Notes: generated by a model not told the origin, from the sequence alone. Counted from the stretch's first letter, positions 1 through 7,097 are shown. The stretch is 15,055 bases of DNA from CALROG01 sp943369755 (GCA_943369755.1 CALROG020000052.1:1-15055); one strand, 5' to 3'. Numbers and translations: made by a program.

Positions 1-72
1 ACCACCTGCGCCACCCGGACCCACCGGGTGTAGCTGGACCGTGGTTTCAAAATGGTGGTCGAAGCAGGCCAG

Positions 73-444
73 TCACTTCTGCGAATACAGCCCGACCATG
101 TTGCCTTCGGTGTCAATTGCCAGGGTGATGAAGCCGTATTCGCCGATGGACATCTTGGGGCGCTGGATGCTGCCGCCGAATTGCGGCACGCGGGCTTCTT
201 CCACGGCGCAGTCGTCACACGCAAAGTACACGATGGTGCTGTTGCCGCCCGAGGGAAACCCCGGCATGTAGACCAGCGCGCCGCCGGCACCGGTGGTGGC
301 CGGGTCCATGCCAAAGGCCCACATCTCGATGTCTGGGCTGTTCAGCCGCTCCAGTTGCACACCCAGCACGCCTTCATAAAAAGCCTTGGCGCGCTGCATG
401 TCCTGTACGTAAATTTCAAACCAGCAGGCAGGGTTGTTTCGCAT
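73..444 (-). CDS. VOC-family (glyoxalase/bleomycin-resistance fold) protein
   Basis: The 123-residue protein matches the length and layout of a single-domain vicinal-oxygen-chelate protein. It opens with a substrate-contact strand (CWFEIYVQDMQRAKAFYEGVLG, residues 7-28), has a central Gly-rich turn, and ends in the typical 'D-x-EGN-x-VGLYS' strand (residues 111-121). VOC proteins act in the cytoplasm, usually as dimers, and often bind a divalent metal. The family includes glyoxalases, dioxygenases and drug-binding proteins, so the substrate cannot be named. The start is supported by an AAGGAG ribosome-binding site on the minus strand at 452-457, eight bases before the ATG. It is divergent from the flavoprotein gene at 589. 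A link between the two is possible but not shown. Confidence 0.9.
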   Translation of the reverse strand: MRNNPACWFEIYVQDMQRAKAFYEGVLGVQLERLNSPDIEMWAFGMDPATTGAGGALVYMPGFPSGGNSTIVYFACDDCAVEEARVPQFGGSIQRPKMSIGEYGFITLAIDTEGNMVGLYSQK

Positions 445-588
445 GGGGTGGCTCCTTCAGGGAATCAAAGGCGTGATCTTTCATCAATTGTGGTCTCCGG
501 GCAAGGTGTCACCCCGGCGGCTTGGCGCATGGTTGCTTGCACCTACGATGCACCCACAGCCCACCATTCACCGCCCCACGGAGCCTCC

Positions 589-2022
589 ATGCCCCAGCTC
601 GAAACAGACTACCTCATCATCGGCGCCGGTGCCTCCGGTCTGGCGTTCGCTGACACCTTGCTGGACGAACTGCCCGACGCGCACATCACCATCGTGGACA
701 GGCATGGCAAACCCGGCGGGCACTGGAACGACGCGTATTCGTTTGTGAACCTGCACCAGCCCTCGGCGTTCTACGGTGTCAACTCGCTGCCGCTGGGTGC
801 CGGCCGCAAAGACGCGGTAGGCGCGAACGCGGGTTTTTACGAGCTGGCCTCGGGCCCCGAGGTGGCGGGCTACTTCAACACGGTGGTCAACCAGCGGCTG
901 CTGCCCAGCGGCCGCGTGGCCTACCACCCGATGAGCGACTGGCAAGGCGGGGAAGGTGAAGCCGGTGGGCGCATTGTGTCCATTCTTTCGGGCGCGCAAA
1001 CAGCCGTCACGGTGCGGCGCAAGGTGGTGAACGCGGCCTACGCCAGCCCGCGTGTGCCCAGCACGCACAAGCCGAAGTTCACCGTGGCCGAAGGCGTGCG
1101 CCTGGTGCCGCCCAACGCGCTGGTGCAGCTATGGCACAGCCCGGCGCCGCGGCCCACGCAGTTTGTGATTGTGGGCGCGGGCAAGACGGCCATGGACGTG
1201 GGCGTGTGGCTGCTCAACAGCGGTGCGCCGGCCGATGCCATCCAGTGGGTGATGCCGCGCGACTCCTGGCTCATCAACCGCGCCACCACGCAGCCGGGTG
1301 TGGAGTTCTTTCACCAGAGCATTGGCGGCCAAGCCGCACAGATGGAGGCGCTGGCCAAGGCCACCTCGGTGCAAGACCTGTTCTTGCGGCTGGAGGCGGC
1401 GCAGCAGATGTTGCGCATCTATCCCGACCAGGTGCCCACCATGTTCCACTACGCCACCATGTCGCAGGGCGAGGTGGCGCTGCTGCAGCAGATCACGCGC
1501 GTCATTCGCCTGGGCCACCTGCGCGCGCTGGAGCCGGCGCAAATGGTGCTGGCCCAGGGCACGGTGCCGGTGGCGCCGGGCACGCTGTTCATTGACTGCA
1601 CCGCGTCGGCGGTGGAGCCGCGGCCGATGCAGCCGATTTTTCAAAACGGGCAGATCGTGCTGCAACTGGTGCGGGCACCGTTGCCCACCTTCAGCGCCGC
1701 GCTCACCGCCTTTGTGGAGGCGCACTACCCCGACGACGCCATAAAAAACAGCCTGTGCCAGACGGTGCCGTTCCCCGACGGGGTAGAGGGCTACCCGGCG
1801 TCGGTGGCGGTGAGCATGATGAACCAGTTCAAGTGGAGCCAGGACAAGGCCTTGCGCCAGTGGGTGCGCGACAGCCGGCTCGACGGCTTCGGGAAAATGA
1901 TCGCCAGCCTGGACGCGGCCGACACAGAAAAAATGGCCGTCCTGGCGCGCTTCAAGCAAAGCGCTCAGGCGGCCATGGCCAATGTGCCCCGGCTGATGGG
2001 TGCGCCCACCGCCAGGGTTTGA
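589..2022 (+). CDS. FAD/NAD(P)-binding oxidoreductase, flavin-monooxygenase-like
   Basis: The 477-residue protein starts with a Rossmann strand and FAD-binding GAGASG loop (residues 12-17), followed by the ribose-binding acidic residue D37 and a GGHW segment (43-46), as in flavin-containing monooxygenase-like proteins. A second dinucleotide motif, VIVGAGKTAMD (193-203), marks a probable NAD(P)H domain. The enzyme is therefore likely a soluble flavoprotein oxidoreductase; its substrate is unknown. The ATG at 589 is chosen because GGAG at 580-583 sits five bases upstream and the Rossmann strand begins at residue 7. The frame stays open back to about position 52, but that part is antisense to the VOC gene and reads as low-complexity, non-domain sequence. 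The C-terminal half shows no motif I recognise. Confidence 0.88.
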   Translation: MPQLETDYLIIGAGASGLAFADTLLDELPDAHITIVDRHGKPGGHWNDAYSFVNLHQPSAFYGVNSLPLGAGRKDAVGANAGFYELASGPEVAGYFNTVVNQRLLPSGRVAYHPMSDWQGGEGEAGGRIVSILSGAQTAVTVRRKVVNAAYASPRVPSTHKPKFTVAEGVRLVPPNALVQLWHSPAPRPTQFVIVGAGKTAMDVGVWLLNSGAPADAIQWVMPRDSWLINRATTQPGVEFFHQSIGGQAAQMEALAKATSVQDLFLRLEAAQQMLRIYPDQVPTMFHYATMSQGEVALLQQITRVIRLGHLRALEPAQMVLAQGTVPVAPGTLFIDCTASAVEPRPMQPIFQNGQIVLQLVRAPLPTFSAALTAFVEAHYPDDAIKNSLCQTVPFPDGVEGYPASVAVSMMNQFKWSQDKALRQWVRDSRLDGFGKMIASLDAADTEKMAVLARFKQSAQAAMANVPRLMGAPTARV

Positions 2023-2029
2023 GCAGGGT

Positions 2030-3001
2030 TTACTGCGCCTCGATCTTCGCTTCGCGGATCGCCTTTTCCCACTTCACGGTTTCCAGCCGGTTGCGCTCGG
2101 CCAGGGCGGCGGGGGTGCCCGGGTCAATGGCAAAGCCGTTGGCGGCAAACTTGTCCTGCAGGTCCTTGGTGTTGGCAGCGGCGTTGATGGCGGCGTTGAG
2201 CTTGGTCACAACATCGGCCGGGGTGCCGGCGGGCGCGAACACGGCGAAGTAGGCGGTCAGCTCGTAGTCTTTCAGGCCCAGGGCTTCGTTCACCGTGGGC
2301 AGCTCAGGCACGGCGGCCGAGCGCTTGCTGCCAGTCACGGCCAGGCCGCGGATCTTGCCGCCCTTGTGCTGCGGCACGGTCACGCCAAAGTCGGCGGTAA
2401 ACATCATCACCTGGCCACCAATCAGGTCGGTCATGGCCGCCGGGCCGCTCTTGTACGGAATGCTGTTGAACTGCACGCCCGTCATGCTGGCCAGCATGGC
2501 CGAAGACACCAGTTGCGAGGTGCTGGCGCTGGCGGCCGTCACCTGGCCGGGCTTGGCCTTGGCAAGGTCAATGAACTCTTTCAGCGTCTTGGCCGGCACG
2601 TCGTTGTTCACCGCCACCATCAGCGGCACCGAGCCCAGGAACCCGACCGGGGTGAAGGCGGTGTCCTGGTTGTAGGGCAGGGACTTCATCAGGTACTTCA
2701 GCGCGGCGTTGGTGCTGTTGGTGCCAATCAGGATGGTGTAGCCGTCGGGCGTGGCCTTGGCCACGTCGGCGGCGCCCAGCATGCCGTTCACGCCGGGCTT
2801 GTTTTCAATCACGATGGTCTGGCCCAGCGTCTTGGACATCTCGGCCGCAAAGGCGCGGCCAATCTGGTCGGTGGCGCTGCCGGCGGCAAACGGCACCACG
2901 GCCTTGATGGCTTGTTTGGTGGGCCACGCTTGCGCGATGGCGGCGGAAGTCAAAAGCAGGGAGCCGGCCAGTACAGCCAGCGCACGGGAAGCAGAACGCA
3001 T
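2030..3001 (-). CDS. Bug/TctC-family tripartite tricarboxylate transporter solute-binding protein
   Basis: The 323-residue protein has a clear Sec signal peptide: basic MRSASR, a hydrophobic stretch to about residue 20, and an AIA or AQA cleavage site near residues 23-25. The mature part begins with WPTKQ and then the family hallmark VPFAAGSATDQIGR (about residues 35-48), where the Bug ligand-binding loop lies. Further family blocks are ENKPGVNGMLGA and PDGYTILIGTNST. Bug proteins capture carboxylates and related small molecules in the periplasm, in some cases delivering them to TctAB-type membrane subunits. No tctA or tctB is present here, so this is an orphan receptor, common in betaproteobacteria. 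GGAG upstream of the ATG supports the start. It lies downstream of the tetR gene on the same strand with a 149-base gap, so co-transcription is uncertain. The ligand cannot be predicted. Confidence 0.93.
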   Translation of the reverse strand: MRSASRALAVLAGSLLLTSAAIAQAWPTKQAIKAVVPFAAGSATDQIGRAFAAEMSKTLGQTIVIENKPGVNGMLGAADVAKATPDGYTILIGTNSTNAALKYLMKSLPYNQDTAFTPVGFLGSVPLMVAVNNDVPAKTLKEFIDLAKAKPGQVTAASASTSQLVSSAMLASMTGVQFNSIPYKSGPAAMTDLIGGQVMMFTADFGVTVPQHKGGKIRGLAVTGSKRSAAVPELPTVNEALGLKDYELTAYFAVFAPAGTPADVVTKLNAAINAAANTKDLQDKFAANGFAIDPGTPAALAERNRLETVKWEKAIREAKIEAQ

Positions 3002-3114
3002 GAAATGTCTCCAGAAGGAATTTGTACGACAAGTTTAGGGCAATTGCCCAATTGATTGCATTGCTGGTCTTCCCCAGCCTGGGCCTGCCATGACCACCAT
3101 CTGCGCTGAATTTG

Positions 3115-3171
3115 AGTCCGCCGCCCGTGCGGGGTGGCCCGGCGCGGTGGCTAGTGAGGTTCCGGCGGACT
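3115..3171 (-). terminator. Long-arm inverted repeat at the end of tetR, possible terminator
   Basis: A perfect 9-base inverted repeat (AGTCCGCCG at 3115-3123, CGGCGGACT at 3163-3171) flanks a GC-rich 39-base interior and includes the tetR stop codon at 3151-3153. It could form a branched hairpin in the mRNA and act as a terminator or stabiliser between tetR and the Bug gene. There is no T-tract after it, so intrinsic termination is not established. Confidence 0.3.
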
Positions 3172-3789
3172 AGCGCCCCGGGCGAACAGGGCGGTGATGC
3201 CCGAGATCTCGCGCGCGTCGTCCCAACCGTGGTCGGGCGCCAGAACGTGGCGGCCAATCAGATAGCCCAGATTCACTGAAAGGAAAAGCCGCACCAGCGT
3301 GTCGGCGGCAATGTCGTTGCGCAGCCGCCGGTCTTTCTGCAATCGGCTGAAAAGGACCAGCAGTGGCTGCCACGCGGCCTCGGCCCACTGGGCGGCAAAA
3401 CGTGCGCGCAAGGCGTCGTCGCGCAGCAATTCGACCAACAGCAGCCGCGCGAGCTCGGGTGCCTGCGCCAGTGCCTGCTCCCGGCTGGCAAGTAACGCAC
3501 GATGCCATTGCTCGAAGCTGTCGCCATGCGCTTCAATGGCCTGGCGCAGGCCGGCCAGCGAGGTTGGTGCAAGGTGGGGCAGTACCGCTTCGGCGATCAC
3601 GGCCTGCACCAGGGCTTCCTTGCTGCCAAAGTGCTTGAACAGCGTGCGCTCTGTAGTTCCGGCGGCGGCTGCGATTTCGCGTGTGGTGCTCTGCGCGACG
3701 CCACGCTGCGCAAAAAGGCGGGCCGCCGCCCAGAGAATGTCAATGTGCTTGGTGGGTGGCGGACCGCGCCGCGCTGGTAAATCGGTCAT
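3151..3789 (-). CDS. TetR/AcrR-family transcriptional regulator
   Basis: From the ATG at 3789 the protein has 212 residues, normal for TetR. The N-terminal helix (ILWAAARLFAQRG, 18-30) and helix-turn-helix (TTREIAAAAGTTERTLFKHFGSKEAL, 35-60) are classic. The rest is the variable helical ligand-binding domain. The frame is open to 3852, but those extra codons cover the operator/promoter region and are rejected. There is no clear ribosome-binding site before the ATG; a possible -10 (TATACA, minus strand, 3798-3803) would place the transcript start almost at the ATG, so translation may be leaderless (inference). It is divergent from the hydrolase-like gene, with repeated half-sites in the gap, so it probably represses that gene and itself. 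The inducer is unknown; a phenolic substrate of the neighbour would fit. Confidence 0.93.
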   Translation of the reverse strand: MTDLPARRGPPPTKHIDILWAAARLFAQRGVAQSTTREIAAAAGTTERTLFKHFGSKEALVQAVIAEAVLPHLAPTSLAGLRQAIEAHGDSFEQWHRALLASREQALAQAPELARLLLVELLRDDALRARFAAQWAEAAWQPLLVLFSRLQKDRRLRNDIAADTLVRLFLSVNLGYLIGRHVLAPDHGWDDAREISGITALFARGASPPEPH

Positions 3790-3798
3790 GGATAAAGT

Positions 3799-3811
3799 GT
3801 ATAGCGAATAC
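3799..3811. promoter_or_regulatory. Putative TetR operator O1
   Basis: GTATAGCGAATAC is an imperfect palindrome (GTAT...ATAC). It shares the half-site GTATAGCG with the second palindrome at 3833-3850. It lies directly upstream of the -35 box of the rightward promoter and over the probable -10 of tetR. This layout is typical of a divergently transcribed TetR regulator. Binding is inferred only from symmetry and position. Confidence 0.55.
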
Positions 3812-3839
3812 TTGACTGTTGTAGAAAAATAAGTATAGT
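3812..3839 (+). promoter_or_regulatory. Sigma70-like promoter for the hydrolase-like gene
   Basis: TTGACT (3812-3817) and TATAGT (3834-3839) are separated by 16 bases, each matching the sigma70 consensus at five of six positions. Transcription would start near 3846, so the GTG at 3838 cannot be the start codon. Symmetric elements lie immediately upstream and across the -10/+1 region. Confidence 0.6.
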
Positions 3840-3850
3840 GAGCGCTATAC
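3833..3850. promoter_or_regulatory. Putative TetR operator O2
   Basis: GTATAGTGAGCGCTATAC has perfect six-base arms (GTATAG / CTATAC) around a six-base centre. The right arm, extended to CGCTATACAC (3843-3852), is the exact reverse complement of GTGTATAGCG at 3797-3806. It overlaps the -10 box and probable start site of the rightward promoter, where a repressor would block polymerase. Confidence 0.65.
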
Positions 3851-3861
3851 ACATCACTTCA

Positions 3862-4581
3862 ATGGACATCTCCATGCAACTACCGCTCACAATTAACCCC
3901 ACGGTCGATATGCCGGCCTACCCTGTCAGCCGGGCCATACCGCCCGAGCCCGCACTGACGCCCTGGCCACTCAAGCCGCTGGCATCCGCCCGCAGTGGCG
4001 TCGAGCGGCTGCCTACTGGTCAATTGCGCTTCTGGATTTGCCATGAAGTGTTGCACGGCGTCACGCCAGCAATGCTGGCCTGGTGGTTTGCCAACCTCGA
4101 AGGAGAAGTTGAAATCGACGGGCGACGCATCAATCGCTACCGGGCCTGGCATCCACATGACCATGTGCACGCCAGCTACTGGCGTCGCCTGCCCGACGGT
4201 TCGGTCGGCCCAGGGGCATGGATTCGTCTGCGTGAATATCTGGGCGCGAACCGCCGATACGAAGTCAATATCCGCACCCGCATTGAAAAGCTCGACGAAG
4301 AAGGCTTTGTGCACAACCCGGTGGTGCACGGCCTTTGCGGCATCGCGCGCATGGAATACCGGTTTACACCTGTGGATGGCGGCACGCTGTATGAAAACTG
4401 CCTGATCGTCGGCGGCGCGCGGGGCTGGCGGCGGCGGCTCAATCCGCTCATCGAGCGCCTGATGTTCACGCCGCAACAGGGCATCGCCTGGCTGCGTCAC
4501 AACATCGAAGAAGTGGGGCAACTCGAGCGGTTTCTACCAGGTTTGTACCGACAGCATGTCTGCGAACAGCTATCAATTTAA
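3862..4581 (+). CDS. Putative DAPG/phloretin-hydrolase-like metalloenzyme
   Basis: From the ATG at 3862 the protein has 239 residues. An ATG at 3874 is an equally possible start, with a weak GGAC upstream. The segment TPAMLAWWF (68-76) followed by RYRAWHPHDHVH (92-103) resembles the core of the 2,4-diacetylphloroglucinol hydrolase (PhlG)/phloretin hydrolase family, which cleaves carbon-carbon bonds in acylated phenols using zinc. Near the C terminus, RHNIEE gives an H-x3-E pair (H213, E217) like the known PhlG pair H270/E274. H97 or H101 and E125 are candidates for the remaining ligands. It is shorter than PhlG (about 294 residues). No signal peptide is evident. Family assignment is from recalled motifs, without alignment; substrate unknown. 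The divergent TetR gene and operators suggest induction by a ligand. Confidence 0.6.
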   Translation: MDISMQLPLTINPTVDMPAYPVSRAIPPEPALTPWPLKPLASARSGVERLPTGQLRFWICHEVLHGVTPAMLAWWFANLEGEVEIDGRRINRYRAWHPHDHVHASYWRRLPDGSVGPGAWIRLREYLGANRRYEVNIRTRIEKLDEEGFVHNPVVHGLCGIARMEYRFTPVDGGTLYENCLIVGGARGWRRRLNPLIERLMFTPQQGIAWLRHNIEEVGQLERFLPGLYRQHVCEQLSI

Positions 4582-4624
4582 TAGTGGCTCACGCATACTC
4601 CATGCGGGCTACAGCCTGATTTGA

Positions 4625-5305
4625 CTAAAAAACGAGGCGAAACGCGGTACCCCGCAGGCGCAGCACCGCGCTTTTGGGTCCAATGCTTTCCAGCACCAGG
4701 TCGGGCCCCAGGCTGGCACCTTCATTGACCACCTGGCCGTTGATGATGAGCATGCGCTGTGAAGGGTTTTCTGAGTAGACCGAGCCACTGACCACCAGCT
4801 TGGGCACCTCGCGGCGGATGTCTTCGGGCAGCTCGGCCAGGGCAGGTACCGGCGCGGCGGCCACCGCAGAAGCGGGCCGGCGCGTGGCGGCGGCGGGCTT
4901 GGCCGCAGGTGCAGGCAGGGCTGGCTGCGCCGCCGGCCTGGGTGGGGCCACGGGCGGTGCCTGGTGCACGCTTGGCCGCGGCACCGGCACGGCAGCCGGT
5001 AGCGCAACGGTCGGTGGCAGCGGCACGGCGGGCGGCAGCGGCACGGCGGGCGGGCTGGTCGCTGGTGCAGGGGCCAGGGTTGGCTTGGGTTGGACTGAGG
5101 GCATGCTCTGCGTTTGTCCCAGCGGCCAATACAACGCGCCCGCAGCCAGCACACCCGCGCCACCCAGCAGCGCCAGCCAAAGGCCCCAGCGCCGGGGCTC
5201 GGTCGGGGTCGTTGCCACCGGCACGGGTTGCGCGTTCAGGCCCGGCACCTGGCCCCGCTCGCGTTGTGCGTCGGCTCGTTTCAGGGCGTCAAGAATGTAA
5301 GACAT
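4625..5305 (-). CDS. gspB: General secretion pathway protein B (GspB)
   Basis: The 226-residue protein begins MSYILDALKRADAQRERG, the characteristic cytoplasmic N terminus of GspB. A transmembrane helix follows (about 41-60), then a long Pro/Ala-rich periplasmic linker (about 68-155). The C-terminal GspB domain (about 168-226) contains KLVVSGSVYSENPSQRMLIINGQVVNEG. With GspA, GspB helps insert or assemble the type II secretin through the peptidoglycan, and GspB-like domains contact the secretin. The gene starts 3 bases after the gspA stop, so the two are an operon and probably translationally coupled. No gspC-N genes lie in the window. The linker DNA holds a perfect 18-base tandem duplication. 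The product ends with LRLRGTAFRLVF, a normal domain end. Confidence 0.92.
   Translation of the reverse strand: MSYILDALKRADAQRERGQVPGLNAQPVPVATTPTEPRRWGLWLALLGGAGVLAAGALYWPLGQTQSMPSVQPKPTLAPAPATSPPAVPLPPAVPLPPTVALPAAVPVPRPSVHQAPPVAPPRPAAQPALPAPAAKPAAATRRPASAVAAAPVPALAELPEDIRREVPKLVVSGSVYSENPSQRMLIINGQVVNEGASLGPDLVLESIGPKSAVLRLRGTAFRLVF
5016..5051. repeat. Tandem 18-bp duplication in the gspB linker
   Basis: Two perfect adjacent 18-base copies (5016-5033, 5034-5051; unit GGCAGCGGCACGGCGGGC) encode consecutive Pro/Ala/Val/Leu hexapeptides (repeating PPAVPL). A degenerate third copy precedes them at about 4998-5015. The unit length is a multiple of three, so copy number could change without a frameshift and would only alter linker length. 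Confidence 0.85.
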
Positions 5306-5308
5306 GGG

Positions 5309-6319
5309 TTAGCGGCCCGGTTGGCTCAGGGTGGTAGCAGGCTTCAGGCTCAGCGTGGGGGTGCCCAGCGGGTCAATGCCGCCGGTGGCGGCTGCTGCCT
5401 TGGCTGGCGCGGTGCCCTGCGCCAGCAGCAGGCCCAGGCCCACACCGGCCAGCAACAACACCGCCGCCACACCCACCGGCCACCAGCGCCGGGCGGCGTA
5501 TGGCGCATCGGTACCCAACACTTCCAGCGCGGCCTTGTCCACCACCCGCTGCGACACGCTCCCAAGGCCTTCGGCATAAGCACCCAGCAGGGCGCGGCCG
5601 CACAGCAGGTTGATGCGCCTTGGCACGCCGCGGGTGCGCTGGTGAACGCGCTTGAGCGCCGCCGCATCAAACAGCGGGGCCCCGGTGTGCCCGGCAATGG
5701 CCAGGCGGTGCGCAATGTACTGCGTGGTTTCAGCCGGGCTCAGCGCGTCCAGGTGAAAGCGGGCAATCACGCGCTGGGCCAGTTGCTCCAGTTCGGGGCG
5801 GGCCAGCATGGCGCGCAGCTCGGGCTGGCCGATCAGCACAATCTGCAGCAGCTTGCGTTCATTGGTTTCCAGGTTGGTCAGCAGGCGCAATTGCTCCAGC
5901 ACCTCGGCGCTGAGGTTCTGCGCCTCGTCAATGATCAGCACGCTGTGGCGTCCGGCGGCATGGGCGGCCAGCAAAAACGCGTTGAGCGGGTCGGTAAAGT
6001 CTTTGGCGCTGGCGGCACCCTGCGGCAGGGCAATGTGGAACTCGTCGCAAATGGTGCGCAGCAGCTCGGTGACCGTGAGCTTGGGGTTGAAGATGTAGGC
6101 CACGTCGCATTGCGCCGGGATCTGCTCCAGAAAGCAGCGGCACACGGTGGTTTTGCCGGTGCCGATCTCGCCGCTGAGCAGCACAAACCCGCCGCCCCCG
6201 TTCACGCCATACAGCAGGTGCGCCAGTGCCTCACGGTGGCGCTCGCTCATGAACAGGTAGCGTGGGTCGGGCGCAATCGAAAACGGGTCTTGCGTCAGGC
6301 CGAAATGCGTGGCGTACAT
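5309..6319 (-). CDS. gspA: AAA+ ATPase GspA/ExeA of type II secretion
   Basis: The 336-residue protein opens with the ExeA-type signature MYATHFGLTQDPFSIAPDPR and the segment YLFMSERHREALAHLLYGV. Walker A is GEIGTGKTT (50-58, with K56) and Walker B is VLIIDEAQ (127-134, D131/E132). A sensor-like VLIGQPEL (161-168) and RGVPRRINLLC (230-240) follow. A single transmembrane helix lies at about 280-300, with a short tail beyond it. Aeromonas ExeA is about 547 residues and carries a periplasmic peptidoglycan-binding domain after its membrane helix; that domain is absent here. GspA and GspB form an inner-membrane complex needed for secretin assembly, using ATP in the cytoplasm. It is the first gene of the gspAB pair; the ATG at 6319 fits the family start. 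Confidence 0.93.
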   Translation of the reverse strand: MYATHFGLTQDPFSIAPDPRYLFMSERHREALAHLLYGVNGGGGFVLLSGEIGTGKTTVCRCFLEQIPAQCDVAYIFNPKLTVTELLRTICDEFHIALPQGAASAKDFTDPLNAFLLAAHAAGRHSVLIIDEAQNLSAEVLEQLRLLTNLETNERKLLQIVLIGQPELRAMLARPELEQLAQRVIARFHLDALSPAETTQYIAHRLAIAGHTGAPLFDAAALKRVHQRTRGVPRRINLLCGRALLGAYAEGLGSVSQRVVDKAALEVLGTDAPYAARRWWPVGVAAVLLLAGVGLGLLLAQGTAPAKAAAATGGIDPLGTPTLSLKPATTLSQPGR

Positions 6320-6373
6320 GGGGCCAGAGGATACCGCGTGCGTTCAACGGCCTGCTGGCGTGACGCCTCCGAG

Positions 6374-6389
6374 GATGGCTCCGGCCATC
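6374..6389 (-). terminator. Short GC-rich hairpin between the reductase gene and gspA
   Basis: GATGGC (6374-6379) and GCCATC (6384-6389) form a perfect six-base stem with a four-base loop, 11 bases past the reductase stop codon in the direction of transcription. There is no T-tract, so it may be a weak or factor-dependent terminator, or just mRNA-end structure. Confidence 0.3.
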
Positions 6390-6399
6390 TGTGGTCGAG

Positions 6400-7038
6400 T
6401 CAGTAGCCCACGGTGAACCGCCCGCGCGCGTGCGCGGGCTTTTCCAGCTCGTCAATGAAGGCCACGGCATAGTCCTCTACCGAAATGTGGCTCTGGCCCT
6501 GCGCGTCGGCCAGCAACTGGTCTTGCCCCAGGCGGAACTGGCCCGTGCGTTGGCCGGGGGCGATGACGGCGCTGGGGCTGAGCATCGTCCAGTTGAGCGC
6601 GGGTTCAGCCTTCAGCAGATTCAAAGCCTGGCGTGCGCCTTCGGCCGTGGGCTTGTACTCGGCAGGGAACTGCGGCGTGTCCAGCGCCTGCACGCCGGGC
6701 GCCACAAACAGGCTGCCCGCGCCGCCCACCACCAGCAGGCGCGGCACGCCAGCTTGCTTGACCGCCGCCACGATGGCCTTGAAGCCGGCCAGGAAATAGT
6801 CGAACGTGTTGGCCTGCGCATGGCCGCTGAAGGCGCTGAGCACCGCGTCAAATCCCTTGATCTGGGCGGCCAGCGCCGCGCTGTTGTTCACGTCTGCCTT
6901 CACAACGGTCAGGCCTGGTGTGGCGGCCAGCTTGGCCGGGTTGGTGACCAGGGCGGTCACCTGGTGGCCGCGGGCCAGGGCTTCTGTGCGCAGGGCAGAG
7001 CCGATAAAGCCGCTGGCGCCGATGAGTGCAATGTTCAT
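6400..7038 (-). CDS. NAD(P)-binding atypical SDR-family oxidoreductase
   Basis: The 212-residue protein starts MNIALIGASGFIGSALRTEAL. Its GASGFIG loop (7-13) is the dinucleotide-binding motif of atypical short-chain dehydrogenases of the NAD(P)H-binding (NmrA/YwnB-like) type. Family features follow: VVKADVNN (acidic turn), FDAVLSAFSGH, RLLVVGGAGSLFVAPG, and LNWTMLSPSAVIAPG near the usual substrate pocket. It is cytoplasmic and of ordinary length. The ATG at 7038 is preferred over an upstream in-frame start because AAGGA lies just upstream and the Rossmann strand starts at residue 2. It is divergent from a LysR regulator, a very common pairing in which the regulator controls the reductase. The substrate is unknown; quinones or electrophiles are frequent for relatives. 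Confidence 0.88.
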   Translation of the reverse strand: MNIALIGASGFIGSALRTEALARGHQVTALVTNPAKLAATPGLTVVKADVNNSAALAAQIKGFDAVLSAFSGHAQANTFDYFLAGFKAIVAAVKQAGVPRLLVVGGAGSLFVAPGVQALDTPQFPAEYKPTAEGARQALNLLKAEPALNWTMLSPSAVIAPGQRTGQFRLGQDQLLADAQGQSHISVEDYAVAFIDELEKPAHARGRFTVGY

Positions 7039-7060
7039 GGTGTGTTCCTTCAGGTTGTGT

Positions 7061-7097
7061 GAATCAGTGGCCGTACTGTTCCATGCGCGCTTGATTC
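7061..7097. promoter_or_regulatory. Divergent regulatory gap with GAATCA/TGATTC inverted repeat
   Basis: The 89-base gap between the reductase (start 7038) and lysR (start 7128) must hold both promoters and the regulator's sites. GAATCA (7061-7066) and TGATTC (7092-7097) form a perfect inverted repeat with a 25-base spacer, and a similar TTGATT recurs at 7120. LysR proteins often bind paired dyads in such gaps. I could not fix a convincing -35/-10 on either strand. Confidence 0.25.

Noticed and set aside
12..30. CACCCGG/CCGGGTG hairpin at the left edge, past the VOC gene stop
   Set aside because: Seven-base stem without a T-tract, near the window edge; could be a terminator but there is too little context to claim it.
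52..588. In-frame upstream extension of the flavoprotein reading frame
   Set aside because: It is antisense to the well-supported VOC gene, has no domain character, and a ribosome-binding site plus Rossmann start place the true start at 589.
2000..3055. Long plus-strand open frame opposite the Bug gene
   Set aside because: His/Gly/Gln-rich composition typical of an antisense frame in GC-rich DNA; the minus-strand Bug protein has a signal peptide and family motifs.
3790..3852. Upstream in-frame extension of tetR, and the GTG at 3838 as start of the hydrolase-like gene
   Set aside because: Both lie in the promoter/operator region; the GTG overlaps the -10 box.
4592..4606. CGCAT/ATGCG hairpin between the hydrolase-like gene and gspB
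   Set aside because: Only five perfect base pairs, no T-tract and chance occurrence is likely.
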